NCBI RefSeq assembly: GCF_023746615.1
Contig: NZ_CP082276.1
Coordinates: 62,001 to 126,000 of the forward strand
Origin: Grimontia kaedaensis
GTDB lineage: Bacteria; Pseudomonadota; Gammaproteobacteria; Enterobacterales; Vibrionaceae
Length of the DNA stretch: 64,000 nucleotides
Reading direction: 5' to 3'
Shown: positions 34,964-44,545 of the stretch, piece by piece
Layout of the letters: every line of letters begins with the position of its first letter
Position numbering within the stretch: position 1 is the first letter of the stretch
Notes under the pieces: model-generated
Databases searched by the model: none
What the model saw: the letters and a program-made list of their open reading frames with translations, nothing else
What the model was told of the DNA's origin: nothing
Made by a program: the position numbers and the translations under genes

Positions 34964-35851
34964 GTGTCTGTGAATGTCATTGATGGCCGTCAGCTAGCCG
35001 AGCGTTTGGTTGAAGAGATGGCTGAAGAAGTGAAAGCCAGAACTGGACGGGGATATCAGCAACCTGGGCTGGCAGTGGTGTTGGTGGGAGAAGATCCCGC
35101 CAGTGCCATTTATGTTCGCAACAAAATCCGGACCGCTGAAAAAGCAGGGCTGCATTCGGTGGTTACTCATTTGAACGCATCTTGCTCTCAGCAGGCGCTT
35201 GATAAGGTAGTGACTGAGCTGAATGAGCGTGATGATATCGATGGCATTCTGGTTCAACTCCCTTTGCCTGCGCATCTCTCAGAAGAACGCATTATCAACC
35301 TGGTCACACCTGAAAAAGATGTAGACGGTTTTCACCCCATGAACGTCGGGCAATTGGCAACAGGACAAGCGCATCTTGTCCCTTGCACGCCTCTAGGCTG
35401 CCTTGAAATTCTGAAAAGGGAAGTCGGCGACTTGTCGGGGAAACATGCGGTTGTCGTAGGTCGTTCCAATATCGTAGGCAAGCCCATGGCGAGCCTGCTA
35501 CTTCAAGCCAACTGCACTGTCACCGTGGTGCATTCAAAAACGATGGATGCTGCCAATCTCTGCAAACAAGCCGATATCCTCGTGGTCGCTGTGGGCGTGC
35601 CCGAGCTGGTGGATAGTGCATGGGTTAAACCTGGTGCCGTGGTTTTGGATGTCGGCATCAACGCCATTGAAAAAGACGGCAAACGCAAGCTGATGGGAGA
35701 CGTTGACTTTGCGGATGTCGCTGATATCTGCAAAGCAATAACCCCTGTCCCGGGAGGCATTGGCCCTATGACTATCGCTTGCCTTATCAAAAACACACTG
35801 GTTGCAGCGAAACAGCGGGGCGTCAAACAGCCTGTTGTCAAAGCACGTTAA
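34964..35851 (+). CDS. folD: methylene-THF dehydrogenase / methenyl-THF cyclohydrolase
   Basis: A bifunctional enzyme converting 5,10-methylene-THF to 10-formyl-THF. The 295-residue protein shows the catalytic Lys region YVRNKIRTAEKAG, QLPLPAHL, the NADP loop GRSNIVGKPMASLL and the C-terminal PVPGGIGPMT. The likely start is the GTG at 34964, five bases after AGAGG; the GTG at 34958 is an alternative. It lies between purU (15 bases) and soxB (14 bases). This is likely a dedicated copy for sarcosine-derived one-carbon units, separate from any housekeeping folD. Confidence 0.95.
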   Translation: MSVNVIDGRQLAERLVEEMAEEVKARTGRGYQQPGLAVVLVGEDPASAIYVRNKIRTAEKAGLHSVVTHLNASCSQQALDKVVTELNERDDIDGILVQLPLPAHLSEERIINLVTPEKDVDGFHPMNVGQLATGQAHLVPCTPLGCLEILKREVGDLSGKHAVVVGRSNIVGKPMASLLLQANCTVTVVHSKTMDAANLCKQADILVVAVGVPELVDSAWVKPGAVVLDVGINAIEKDGKRKLMGDVDFADVADICKAITPVPGGIGPMTIACLIKNTLVAAKQRGVKQPVVKAR

Positions 35852-35865
35852 GAAAGGAGTCTGCT

Positions 35866-37113
35866 GTGCCTTTTTCACTTTTAAAATATGGTCTAACGAA
35901 TGACTATCCCTTTGAGAAGGAAGCGGATTTACCAGTTCCCAGCGATCTAAAGCGTCATTATGACGTGGTGATTATTGGTGGTGGTGGACACGGTGTTGCT
36001 ACCGCCTATTACCTTGCCAAATATCACGGCATTACCAATGTTGCGATTCTCGAAAAGGGCTATTTGGGTGGAGGGAATACGGCAAGGAACACCGCCGTTA
36101 TCCGCTCTAACTACTTAACGTCAGAAGGCGTTAAGTTCTACAGTGAGTCCGTCAAATTATTCCAGAACCTCTCCAACGAATTTGATTTTAACATCATGTA
36201 CTCCTCCCGCGGACAACTGACGCTGGCTCACACTGATGCCACCGTTCGCTCGTTCCGGCAGCGTAAGGAAGTGAATAAACATTTTGGCGGAAGAACAGAG
36301 CTTATTGACCCGCAGCAAATACGCGAATTAGTGCCGACCTTGAACATGAACCCGGCGGACATGCCGATTCTGGCGGGGCTTTGGCATATTGATGGCGCGA
36401 CTGCAAGGCATGATGCGGTGGCTTGGGGGTATGCAAAAGGTGCAACCCAGCGTGGCGTTGAGCTGCACCAGTTAACGGAAGTGACAGGTGTTAATACTTC
36501 GAACGGGAAGGTCGTCTCTGTTGAAACCAACCGGGGCACCGTTGGGTGCGGTTGTGTGGTGCAGGCCGTCGCCGGGCATAGCTCGATTGTTGCCGGGATG
36601 GCGGGTTTTCGAATGCCCCTTACCAGTTACCCACTTCAAGCCATGGTCACCACCCCCGTTAAACCGTTCCTCAATCCTCTAGTCAGTTCTTCAGCCCTGC
36701 ATTGCTACGTTCAACAAACCGGCCGTGGGGAAATTGTCTTTGGTGGTGGGTCTGATCCTTATCCGCTTTATAACACCCGATCGACGCTGGATCTCAAAGA
36801 GAGCTTGATAGCCAGCGCGATTGAAATGTTCCCTTTCATGGCGAATTTCAAGTTGCTTCGACAGTGGGCAGGCACGACAGACATGACCAGTGATTACAGC
36901 CCGATCATGGGGTTGAGCCCGGTCGATAACTACTATCTGGACGCTGGGTGGGGAACGTGGGGATTTAAGTCAACACCGATTTGCGGAAAAACCATGTCCG
37001 AACTGGTGGCCTCAGGTGGAAAAGTGCCAGAGCTGATTGCGCCATTCTCGATGGATAGATTCGACGTGTTCCGACAGGTAAACGAAATGGGGGCTACGGC
37101 CGCAAGCCACTAG
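35866..37113 (+). CDS. soxB: heterotetrameric sarcosine oxidase, beta subunit
   Basis: A flavoprotein subunit carrying the sarcosine demethylation site. It has 415 residues, and the N-terminal FAD fold reads VVIIGGGGHGVATAYYLAKY. A GTG start at 35866 has AAAGGAG 6 bases upstream, so the gene begins just after folD without overlap. The DAO-type domain continues to TSDYSPIMGLSPVDNYYLDAGW near the end. It works with SoxD, SoxA and SoxG encoded directly downstream, oxidising N-methylglycine to glycine with H2O2 formation. Confidence 0.95.
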   Translation: MPFSLLKYGLTNDYPFEKEADLPVPSDLKRHYDVVIIGGGGHGVATAYYLAKYHGITNVAILEKGYLGGGNTARNTAVIRSNYLTSEGVKFYSESVKLFQNLSNEFDFNIMYSSRGQLTLAHTDATVRSFRQRKEVNKHFGGRTELIDPQQIRELVPTLNMNPADMPILAGLWHIDGATARHDAVAWGYAKGATQRGVELHQLTEVTGVNTSNGKVVSVETNRGTVGCGCVVQAVAGHSSIVAGMAGFRMPLTSYPLQAMVTTPVKPFLNPLVSSSALHCYVQQTGRGEIVFGGGSDPYPLYNTRSTLDLKESLIASAIEMFPFMANFKLLRQWAGTTDMTSDYSPIMGLSPVDNYYLDAGWGTWGFKSTPICGKTMSELVASGGKVPELIAPFSMDRFDVFRQVNEMGATAASH

Positions 37114-37123
37114 GAGAGTATTC

Positions 37124-37435
37124 ATGAAGATAATGCCATGCCCCTTGAACGGTCCAAGAAACATCAATGAGTTTGTCTACGGTGGGGAAGTGAAAGCCAT
37201 GCCAAACCATCATGAGTGTTCTGACAAAGCGTGGGCCGAATACGTTTTTTATGCTGACAACAACATAAAAGTCGTTCAGGAATGGTGGTTCCACAGTGCG
37301 TCCGGTTACTGGTTTATTGCTGAAAGACACACAGCCTCTGACGAGATCATTGATACCTATGATCCAAGCGAGATTTTCACAAAAAGAGTCTCTTTTGATG
37401 CCGCCCCTAACCAAGGACAAGGAGGAAAGCAATGA
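37124..37435 (+). CDS. soxD: sarcosine oxidase, delta subunit with altered metal site
   Basis: The small (103-residue) delta subunit, which in the Corynebacterium-type enzyme binds zinc through three Cys and one His. Here the first Cys is present (PCPLNGPRN) but the second position is Asn. Farther on the His is kept (WWFHSASGYW), while the last Cys position is apparently Tyr. The rest (FVYGGEV) is typical. The gene lies 10 bases after soxB and overlaps soxA by four bases (ATGA). The changed site probably marks a subfamily and not a broken gene. Confidence 0.92.
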   Translation: MKIMPCPLNGPRNINEFVYGGEVKAMPNHHECSDKAWAEYVFYADNNIKVVQEWWFHSASGYWFIAERHTASDEIIDTYDPSEIFTKRVSFDAAPNQGQGGKQ

Positions 37436-40356
37436 CGGATGCAAATCGACTAGCGCCTCCAATGGGGTCTTTGATTTCACGCGCTCGGCGTGTGCGGTTT
37501 CAGTTTGAAGGTACTAGCTATATCGGGTTTGATGGCGATACGGTCGCAAGTGCCTTGGTTGCTCACGATCATTGGCTACTGTCCCGATCGTTCAAATATC
37601 ACCGGCCGCGCGGACCACTCTCAATGGCTGGTCAGGATGCAAATACTCTGGTTCAACTGCCGCAAGAAGCCAATGTGTTGGCAGACCGGATAGGTATTGC
37701 AGAATCACCGGTGGTAATGGGGCAAAACTACAACGGGTCACTGGAAAAAGACGCCGATGCAATATTAGAAAAAGTGGGTCGGTTCATGCCCGTCGGCTTT
37801 TACTATCGCGCTTTCTATAAACCTAAAGGCATTTGGGACAAATGGGAGCCGATCATCCGGAAAAAAGCAGGCTTGGGCGTTGCTGATTTGGACTTTGAGC
37901 CAACTTACCACGACAAGGCCTATTTGTTCTGTGATGTGATGGTGGTAGGGGCGGGTCCAGCGGGCCTGAATGCTGCCATTACTGCGGCAGAAAATGGAGC
38001 AGAAGTCATCCTTGTTGATGAAAACAAACAGCTCGGCGGTGCACTGACTTACCACCGATTTGATATTGATGGTGAGATGACAGATGAAATGCTGAATGCT
38101 TTTCGTTCGATCGTGAATGATCATCCGAAAATCCGTGTGATGACAGATGCGGTCTGCAATGCTTGGTTTGCAGATAACTATTTGCCAGTACAGACGGGTA
38201 ACCGTATGTACAAAATCAGGGCCAAACAGTGCATTGTCGCTTCGGGTGAATTTGAGCAGCACGTGGTGTTCAGGAACAATGATCTCCCAGGCGTAGTGCT
38301 GTGCAGCGCAGCCATGAGATTGATGAAGCACTACGCCGTCAGGCCAGGCAAAAAATCCGTTGTGTTAACCGGAAATGATGATGGGTATCTAACGGCTATT
38401 GAGTTGGCAGAGCAGGGTGTCGATGTTGTTTCTATCGTCGATATGCGCCAATCTCCACCGCGAAAAGATCTGGGTGATAGCGTGAAATCTTTGGGTATCC
38501 CCGTCATCCCCGGCTCGACGGTTTACGAGGCGACAGCAAAAAATAACCACCTGTCAGCGGTGGACGTATATTCGATCAACGAGGATTACGGTGTCGAACA
38601 AAAAGTCTCGACTATTCCTTGTGATCTGCTTTGTATGTCTGCGGGATACATGCCAACTTACCAACTGTTGTGTCAGGCAGGTGCCCAGCTAAGCTACGAC
38701 GATAAATCAGCGCGGTTCACTCTGAAAAATCTCCCGAAAAATCTGCACATCGCGGGCTCAGTGAATGGCATTCATGAACTTGATAAGGTCATAGCAGACG
38801 GACAACGAGCGGCTTACCAGTGTTTGAAAAAACTTGGTTTGCAAAAGCAGGGCCTTTCAGAGGTTACTGCCATCAATATTCAATGTGATATCCCAACTAA
38901 CTTTCCGTGGCCAATATTTCCTCATCCCAAAGGAAAAGACTTCGTTGATTTTGATGAAGACCTCCAATCTAAAGACATCATCAACGCCACACGTTTGGGC
39001 TATCGGGATATTCAGCTGGTTAAGCGATTTTCCACTGTAGGAATGGGCCCTTCACAGGGGCGTCACTCCGCATTGCCCAGCGCACGTTTGGTGGCCATGG
39101 CTACAGACAGAACCGTGAGTGAAACGGGCGTAACGACTGCCAGGCCACCGTTTATCCCAGAGAAACTGGCTTATTTAGCAGGTAGGATTTTCAATCCCGT
39201 GCGTAAAACCCCAATGCATGAAAGACACGAAAGTCTCGGGGCGCAATTTATGCCTGCTGGCGCATGGCGACGTCCCGCTTATTACGGGGAAGCATCGCAA
39301 CGCAATGCGCTGATTCAGGATGAAGCTTCTGCAGTGAGACAGAATGTCGGGATCATTGACGTCAGCACACTGGGTGGTATCGAAGTTTGCGGGCCTGATG
39401 CGCCGGAGTTCCTGAATCGCATGTACACCTTTGCCTTTGTGAAACAACCTGTTGGTAGAACCCGCTATGCTGTGCTGACCAACGAACAGGGTGTGGTGAT
39501 TGATGACGGTGTCGCATGCCGGCTTGCAGAGGATCACTACTATGTCACGGCAACAACCAGCGGTGTCGATGCGGTTTATCGTGATATGAAAAAGTGGAAT
39601 GCGCAATGGCGGCTGGATGTCGATATTGCCAACGTGACCTCGGCGTTTTCAGCAGTCAATGTAGCGGGCCCTAACGCGCGAAAAGTGCTTGAGAAAGTCT
39701 GTCACGATGTGGATTTTTCCCCCGAAGCTTTTCCTTATCTTGAATATCGGGAAGGGCACATCGAAGAGATGCCAGTGCGACTGATGCGTGTCGGATTTGT
39801 CGGAGAGTTGGGCTATGAAATTCATATGCCGACCCTGTTTGCGCTCAACATCTGGGACATTCTGATGGAAGCCGGTGAGGCGTTCAGCATGCGGCCGTTT
39901 GGGGTGGAAGCGCAGCGACTGCTGAGGCTGGAAAAAGGCCATATCATCGTAGGACAGGACACCGATGGCATGTCTCACCCCGGTGAACTTTCATTGGGAT
40001 GGGCGATCGCAAAAGCCAAGCCGTTTTATGTCGGTTCACGCTCGGTAGATATCGTGATGCGCCGCGAGCAAACCCGCAAGCTGGTTGGCTTTAAGCTCGA
40101 CAAGTCGTCACCTAAGCCAGAGGAAGGACATCTGGTGTTGGATAAAGCAGGAGCGGATTCCAGCATCACGGGGAATGTCACCTCCTGTGAATATTCGACC
40201 ACCTTGGATGCCTACATCGGACTGGCGTTCGTGGGTATTGACCAGCAAGAAAAGGGAACCTTAATCCCTATCCGCGTGGACGGAAAAGAAGTGTGGCCGG
40301 AAGTCGTCCCATTGCCATTTTACGATCCGGAAGGTGAACGACAGGAGGTCAATTAA
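37432..40356 (+). CDS. soxA: sarcosine oxidase, alpha subunit
   Basis: The large (974-residue) subunit. An N-terminal ferredoxin-like region (about 1-110) precedes an NAD-binding Rossmann domain (VMVVGAGPAGLNAAITAAENG, near 165-190). A C-terminal GcvT/aminomethyltransferase-like domain (about 600-974) binds THF and receives the methylene group (RLLRLEKGHIIVGQDTDGMS). Size and order match tetrameric sarcosine oxidases. It overlaps soxD at its start and is followed immediately by soxG. Flavin and THF chemistry are known for the family; nothing looks disrupted. Confidence 0.96.
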   Translation: MTDANRLAPPMGSLISRARRVRFQFEGTSYIGFDGDTVASALVAHDHWLLSRSFKYHRPRGPLSMAGQDANTLVQLPQEANVLADRIGIAESPVVMGQNYNGSLEKDADAILEKVGRFMPVGFYYRAFYKPKGIWDKWEPIIRKKAGLGVADLDFEPTYHDKAYLFCDVMVVGAGPAGLNAAITAAENGAEVILVDENKQLGGALTYHRFDIDGEMTDEMLNAFRSIVNDHPKIRVMTDAVCNAWFADNYLPVQTGNRMYKIRAKQCIVASGEFEQHVVFRNNDLPGVVLCSAAMRLMKHYAVRPGKKSVVLTGNDDGYLTAIELAEQGVDVVSIVDMRQSPPRKDLGDSVKSLGIPVIPGSTVYEATAKNNHLSAVDVYSINEDYGVEQKVSTIPCDLLCMSAGYMPTYQLLCQAGAQLSYDDKSARFTLKNLPKNLHIAGSVNGIHELDKVIADGQRAAYQCLKKLGLQKQGLSEVTAINIQCDIPTNFPWPIFPHPKGKDFVDFDEDLQSKDIINATRLGYRDIQLVKRFSTVGMGPSQGRHSALPSARLVAMATDRTVSETGVTTARPPFIPEKLAYLAGRIFNPVRKTPMHERHESLGAQFMPAGAWRRPAYYGEASQRNALIQDEASAVRQNVGIIDVSTLGGIEVCGPDAPEFLNRMYTFAFVKQPVGRTRYAVLTNEQGVVIDDGVACRLAEDHYYVTATTSGVDAVYRDMKKWNAQWRLDVDIANVTSAFSAVNVAGPNARKVLEKVCHDVDFSPEAFPYLEYREGHIEEMPVRLMRVGFVGELGYEIHMPTLFALNIWDILMEAGEAFSMRPFGVEAQRLLRLEKGHIIVGQDTDGMSHPGELSLGWAIAKAKPFYVGSRSVDIVMRREQTRKLVGFKLDKSSPKPEEGHLVLDKAGADSSITGNVTSCEYSTTLDAYIGLAFVGIDQQEKGTLIPIRVDGKEVWPEVVPLPFYDPEGERQEVN

Positions 40357-40357
40357 C

Positions 40358-40966
40358 ATGGGTTCGTTTTCAGTCAGTGATCAGCCAGATCGCAGACAGA
40401 GTTGCATCGATCAGGAGCATCACCTGTCGTCTATTTCTTTCTATGATGCCACGACGTCTAACCGCATCGGTTTTAGAGGAGCTCAGGTCGCTGCATTTCT
40501 GGAAGCTCATGGAATACTGATTCCGGAGCAGCCCAATCGCGCGCTTAAGATGCCTAATGGCTTATGGATTCTGCGTTTAGGCCACACTGAATTTTGGCTA
40601 GTCGATAAGAAAGACCAAAACACCGACGCTATGATAGAACTGGAAAAAGAGGCAGAACAGCGCGAAAAAGTAACCCGCTTGTATTGTCAGCACAGTCATG
40701 CGCTGTTTGTTCTGACTGGCGACGACTGTCCGCAAATGTTCGCCAAAGTGTGTGCAGTCGATCTTAGCGTTGACGCCTTTAAGCGGGGGAACATTGCTCA
40801 AACATCCGTGGCGCGTGTTTCTTCTGTCGTAGTCAACGTATCAAAGAGCGAATTTGAGCAAACGCGTTTTCTCATCCTGAGCGATATTTCAAGTGCAGAC
40901 TATTTGTGGAAAGCGCTTGATGATGCCGCCGAGGAGTTTCAACAATCCACCATCACAATCAGCTAA
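40358..40966 (+). CDS. soxG: sarcosine oxidase, gamma subunit
   Basis: A 202-residue subunit of the sarcosine oxidase tetramer with a weak GcvT-like fold. ARVSSVVVNVSKSEFEQTRFLIL near the C-terminus resembles known gamma subunits, where this segment is the best conserved. AGGAGGT lies 9 bases before the ATG at 40358, one base after the soxA stop. It completes the soxBDAG set. Confidence 0.9.
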   Translation: MGSFSVSDQPDRRQSCIDQEHHLSSISFYDATTSNRIGFRGAQVAAFLEAHGILIPEQPNRALKMPNGLWILRLGHTEFWLVDKKDQNTDAMIELEKEAEQREKVTRLYCQHSHALFVLTGDDCPQMFAKVCAVDLSVDAFKRGNIAQTSVARVSSVVVNVSKSEFEQTRFLILSDISSADYLWKALDDAAEEFQQSTITIS

Positions 40967-41110
40967 GAGAGGCAAATCCGAGGGTAAGTTAACAATATAA
41001 ATAAACACTCAAACCAGACGTGTTTATTCCTGTCGTTTGTCGGGATTATCGGCTTGGGGCGTGAATAAAGGAAAGCCCTGATTTGAGTGCTAAATACGAA
41101 AGGAGCATTT

Positions 41111-42097
41111 ATGCCAGTGATTACAATTTCTGAGATTCATCAGGTTTGTAAAACAGCGTTAGAAAAACATGGAGCGTTACCTTGGATTGCAGAATCTGTT
41201 GCCCATGCCGTTGCTAAGAATGAATCACGGAACAATCGGATCTGTGGGCTATATTATTTGCAAAGTTATTGCGAGCAACTCGTCTCGGGCAGGGTATCAA
41301 AAGATGTAGAACCGGAAGTCACTTTGCCAAAGCCGGGTTTTGTGAAAGTCGATGCCAAATATGGCTTTGCTCAACCTGCTTTTCAGCGCGGATTACCTGC
41401 CGCGATTTCAGCAGCCCGCGAAAACGGCACGGCATCATTGGCCATTGGTCATAGCCATACCTGCACCTCGTTAGGTTTTTTCACCGAGCAGTTGGCGCGG
41501 CATAGTTTTATCGCGATTGGCTTTACCAACTCTTCTCCCATTGTTGCGCCTCCTGGCGGGAAGATTCGCACCATAGGCACTAACCCTGTGGCTTTTTCCG
41601 TACCTGATGGAGAAGGCGGAATCGCCATGCAGTTTGACCAGTCCACTACAGTGGTCGCCCTGGGGAAAATCACTATGGCAAAAGAAGCAGGAGAGTCAAT
41701 TCCTGAAGGCTGGGCGTTAGATGAACATGGCCAACCTACCACTGACCCCCATAAGGCTTTAGCGGGTTCTTTGGTTTCAGCAGGAGGGTATAAAGGTTGG
41801 GGATTTGGCCTGATGGCGGAGTTGCTGACAGCCGGTATGACCGGCGGAATCGCTTCTCAGTTTGTTAAGCCGCTTAAAGCACCACAAGGTGAACCACACG
41901 ATTTGGGTCAGTTTTTCCTCATCATAGACCCGGCAAACTCTGATTACTTTTTTGAAAGATGTCAGCAGGTGGCTGATCTTGTCTCTGAAGATGAAGGAAC
42001 TCGTCTTCCTGGCCAGTTTATGAATGAAATGAAAGAAGTAGAGGTGCCTGAATCCCTCTGGGAATTAGCGATCCGCCTATCCAACGGACCACAGTAA
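41111..42097 (+). CDS. Ldh_2-family NAD(P)-dependent dehydrogenase (malate/L-lactate/DpkA-type)
   Basis: A 328-residue oxidoreductase of the malate/L-lactate dehydrogenase-2 family. It shows SESRNNRI-like N-terminal sequence (KNESRNNRICGLYYL), HSHTCTSLGFFTEQ, the nucleotide-binding IGTNPVAFSVP and GGYKGWGFGLMAELL. The family includes 2-oxoacid reductases, ureidoglycolate dehydrogenase and the Pseudomonas N-methyl-L-amino-acid dehydrogenase/DpkA. Lying 144 bases after soxG, a role in N-methyl amino-acid metabolism is attractive but unproven. AAAGGAG precedes the ATG at 41111. A broken flagellin fragment follows it. Confidence 0.9.
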   Translation: MPVITISEIHQVCKTALEKHGALPWIAESVAHAVAKNESRNNRICGLYYLQSYCEQLVSGRVSKDVEPEVTLPKPGFVKVDAKYGFAQPAFQRGLPAAISAARENGTASLAIGHSHTCTSLGFFTEQLARHSFIAIGFTNSSPIVAPPGGKIRTIGTNPVAFSVPDGEGGIAMQFDQSTTVVALGKITMAKEAGESIPEGWALDEHGQPTTDPHKALAGSLVSAGGYKGWGFGLMAELLTAGMTGGIASQFVKPLKAPQGEPHDLGQFFLIIDPANSDYFFERCQQVADLVSEDEGTRLPGQFMNEMKEVEVPESLWELAIRLSNGPQ

Positions 42098-42166
42098 CGG
42101 GCTATGTTTGGGCAGTGGAGATGCTGCCTGAACCTCTTTCTCAAGCATTTCTTTATTCCCCTTATA

Positions 42167-42510
42167 CCGAAACCACCTACCGCTACGTCCAGGTCGCCCA
42201 GCTCAGTTGATACGTCAACGGCCAGACGTTCAGCAGAAGTCGCTCCGATTTGGAAGCTCACTGCGCCTGCAGCGAAGCTACCGGGTTTTAGCAGCTCGTT
42301 ACCTCCGAAGCTGGTGTTATCCGTGATGTTGGTCAGCTCAGCAGTCAGCTGTTGGTATTCTGCATCCAGTGCTGCCAGTTCGTCAGCGCCGTTTGAACCG
42401 TTCAGTGCCTGAGTCGCCAGATCACTCATGCAGTAAACGATGTTGGTCATTTCATGCATCGCACCTTCCGCCGTTTGCATCATAGAGATGCCGTCTTGTG
42501 CGTTTTCAAT
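42167..42510 (-). pseudogene. flagellin fragment (lateral-flagellin-like), no start or end
   Basis: About 114 uninterrupted codons encode the N-terminal D1 region of a flagellin: NAQDGISMMQTAEGAMHEMT, MSDLATQALNGSNGADELA, then NTSFGGNELL and FQIGATSAERL. Both the conserved first ~60 residues and everything after about residue 170 are missing. The frame runs into unrelated sequence at both sides. NAQDGISMMQTAEGAM favours lateral (LafA-type) flagellin. It lies between the dehydrogenase and the sensor kinase as a stranded remnant. Confidence 0.85.
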
Positions 42511-42603
42511 GGGGTACAGTGATGTGTTATATAGTTGTTAGTAATCACTTCATCAGTTAGTGAATGGAGTGGGTGGTCATTCAGGGACGCTCTTTTAACG
42601 CCT

Positions 42604-44541
42604 ATGGTTGTAAATGCAAAAGGCACCTCTTTAGAGGAACTTAAAACGCAAGAAACTCGCAAAGGCAGGTTCAAGTGGCGGGGGATCGAGGTTCGCCTTG
42701 GGCTTGCGCTCGCTATGCTGTCGATGGCGACATTGCTACTCGCACTTTTTAGTTCGGTGACTTACGACAAACTTGAGTCGGCGTTGGTTGAGCTCAAAGA
42801 GAAAGATATTGTCGCGCTTGAGCATGCTGCCAGATTGAACGACATGGTGCGTCTGGTGATCAGTGACGCCTCTCAATTGGCCGATGCCGAATCAAACCTC
42901 GAAAGAAGAAACACCATGACCAGGGTGGACGACAGTATTCAGGAAATGAACCAAATACTGGTGCATTTCCCTGAGTATCACGCCTATTTCAAAGACCTGA
43001 TGATGCAGGTAAACAATAGCTTGAGCTTGCTTTATCAAAGTGCGGAAGATTCCCGAAAGCTGAATGCTGAATTGAGGAATTTGCTTGAAGGTTTTTATCC
43101 ACTGCTTCAACAGGTCATTGATGAGCTCGATAAGCTTCCGGCGTCGGATAAGTCGAAACTCCAGTATGGTCAATTGAAGGCGCTACTCTTTTATCAGCTT
43201 GGGCTGGTGGAGAAGCTGTTCAACGACGGCAGCTTCAATGAGCTGGATTACACCACGATTCGTTTGGAACAGCTTGGAGAGGAGTGGTTCGATCTGTGGC
43301 AAGCGAGTGGGCTGGCAAAATCACTTCCAGCACTGGATGAAAAGCTCTCCGTGATTTACACGTTGGCGTCCCGTTCCAGTCATTTAGTTAGGTTGAAAAA
43401 CCAGGCGCTTGAGCATCATTATCAGCAAGCGTTTTTGCTTGAAAACAGCCGTGAATACTTGCACCAACTATCTATTCAAATTGAGCGCAATACCTCAAAT
43501 GTGAATCTGGAAATTGATCAATCCATTGCTCAGGTCCAGCAGTCCTTGGCGTCAAACCGGAACTTCTCCCTTACGCTTTCTGTCATCAGTCTGATTGCCG
43601 CTGCGGGTATTGCTTGGTTCTACGTGCGTAAAAACATTTTGGAGAGACTGCTGCACCTACGCGATGAAATGTTTGCGATTTCAACTGGCCATCTGGATAC
43701 AGAAATTGCGTTGAGAGGCCAGGATGAAATTACGCAAATGGCCAAGTCTCTGAAAGTGTTTCAGGCCACAGCAAAAGTGGTAAAGCGCACCAACAAAAAG
43801 TTGGAGGCCGAAGTCGAAGAGCGACGGTTGGCGGAAGAAAGATTAAGGGTGACACAAAATGAGTTGGTTCAGGCGGGTAAGCTTGCCGCACTGGGACAAC
43901 TGAGTGTTGGTATTACCCACGAAATCAACCAACCATTGACTGCTATTAGCAGTCATACGCGCAGCGCTCAAAAATGGCTGGAGCAAGAACGCACAGACAA
44001 GGCGTTGCAGAACCTTTTAAAAATTGAAATGTTGCTGAGCAAAGTTGCTGCGTTAACGCATCATTTGAAAGCCTTCTCCAGAAAGAGTGATGGCAAAATT
44101 TCCCCCGTTGAAGTCATGCCAGTTATCAATGACGCCATCGCGTTGTTCGTCAGCCGGGATGTGCCGATTGCATTGGATTGTCACCTTGACCAGACCCAGA
44201 GTGTGATTGCCAATCCTATTCGTTTGGAGCAGGTCTTGGTCAATTTGCTCAGCAACGCTGTCGATGCTGTCGAGAACACAGAGAACCCGCTGATTGTGAT
44301 GTCGGTGAACTGTGATGAAGAAGGCGTGAGTATCAAGGTCAAAGACAATGGCAAGGGAATACCCAGCGAAGATATTCCTCATATTTTTGACCCGTTCTAC
44401 ACAAGAAAAGATGTTGGTAAAGGTTTAGGGTTAGGGCTGTCTATTGCATTCAATATCATTAAAGATTTTGGCGGTTCTATCAGGGTTTATTCGCAGCCCG
44501 GGCAAGGCAGTGAATTTGTAGTACATCTTGAACAAGGCTAA
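42604..44541 (+). CDS. sensor histidine kinase (DctB/TorS-like layout)
   Basis: A 645-residue membrane kinase. TM1 is near residues 25-45, then a long helical periplasmic sensor (about 46-315), TM2 (TLSVISLIAAAGIAWFYV, near 318-336), HAMP and a coiled coil. HisKA has His439 in GITHEINQPLTAI, and HATPase has NLLSNAVDAVENT and GKGLGLGLSIAFNI. The helix-rich sensor recalls TorS/NIT-type all-helical domains. The ATG at 42604 (VVNAKGTSLEEL) is chosen over a TTG at 42535; neither has a strong ribosome site. It is paired with the sigma-54 response regulator four bases downstream. Confidence 0.9.
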   Translation: MVVNAKGTSLEELKTQETRKGRFKWRGIEVRLGLALAMLSMATLLLALFSSVTYDKLESALVELKEKDIVALEHAARLNDMVRLVISDASQLADAESNLERRNTMTRVDDSIQEMNQILVHFPEYHAYFKDLMMQVNNSLSLLYQSAEDSRKLNAELRNLLEGFYPLLQQVIDELDKLPASDKSKLQYGQLKALLFYQLGLVEKLFNDGSFNELDYTTIRLEQLGEEWFDLWQASGLAKSLPALDEKLSVIYTLASRSSHLVRLKNQALEHHYQQAFLLENSREYLHQLSIQIERNTSNVNLEIDQSIAQVQQSLASNRNFSLTLSVISLIAAAGIAWFYVRKNILERLLHLRDEMFAISTGHLDTEIALRGQDEITQMAKSLKVFQATAKVVKRTNKKLEAEVEERRLAEERLRVTQNELVQAGKLAALGQLSVGITHEINQPLTAISSHTRSAQKWLEQERTDKALQNLLKIEMLLSKVAALTHHLKAFSRKSDGKISPVEVMPVINDAIALFVSRDVPIALDCHLDQTQSVIANPIRLEQVLVNLLSNAVDAVENTENPLIVMSVNCDEEGVSIKVKDNGKGIPSEDIPHIFDPFYTRKDVGKGLGLGLSIAFNIIKDFGGSIRVYSQPGQGSEFVVHLEQG

Positions 44542-44545
44542 AGAG

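Noticed and set aside
42167..42510. Flagellin frame as a functional gene
   Set aside because: Lacks the conserved N-terminal start and the whole C-terminal D0/D1 region, so it cannot make a flagellin.
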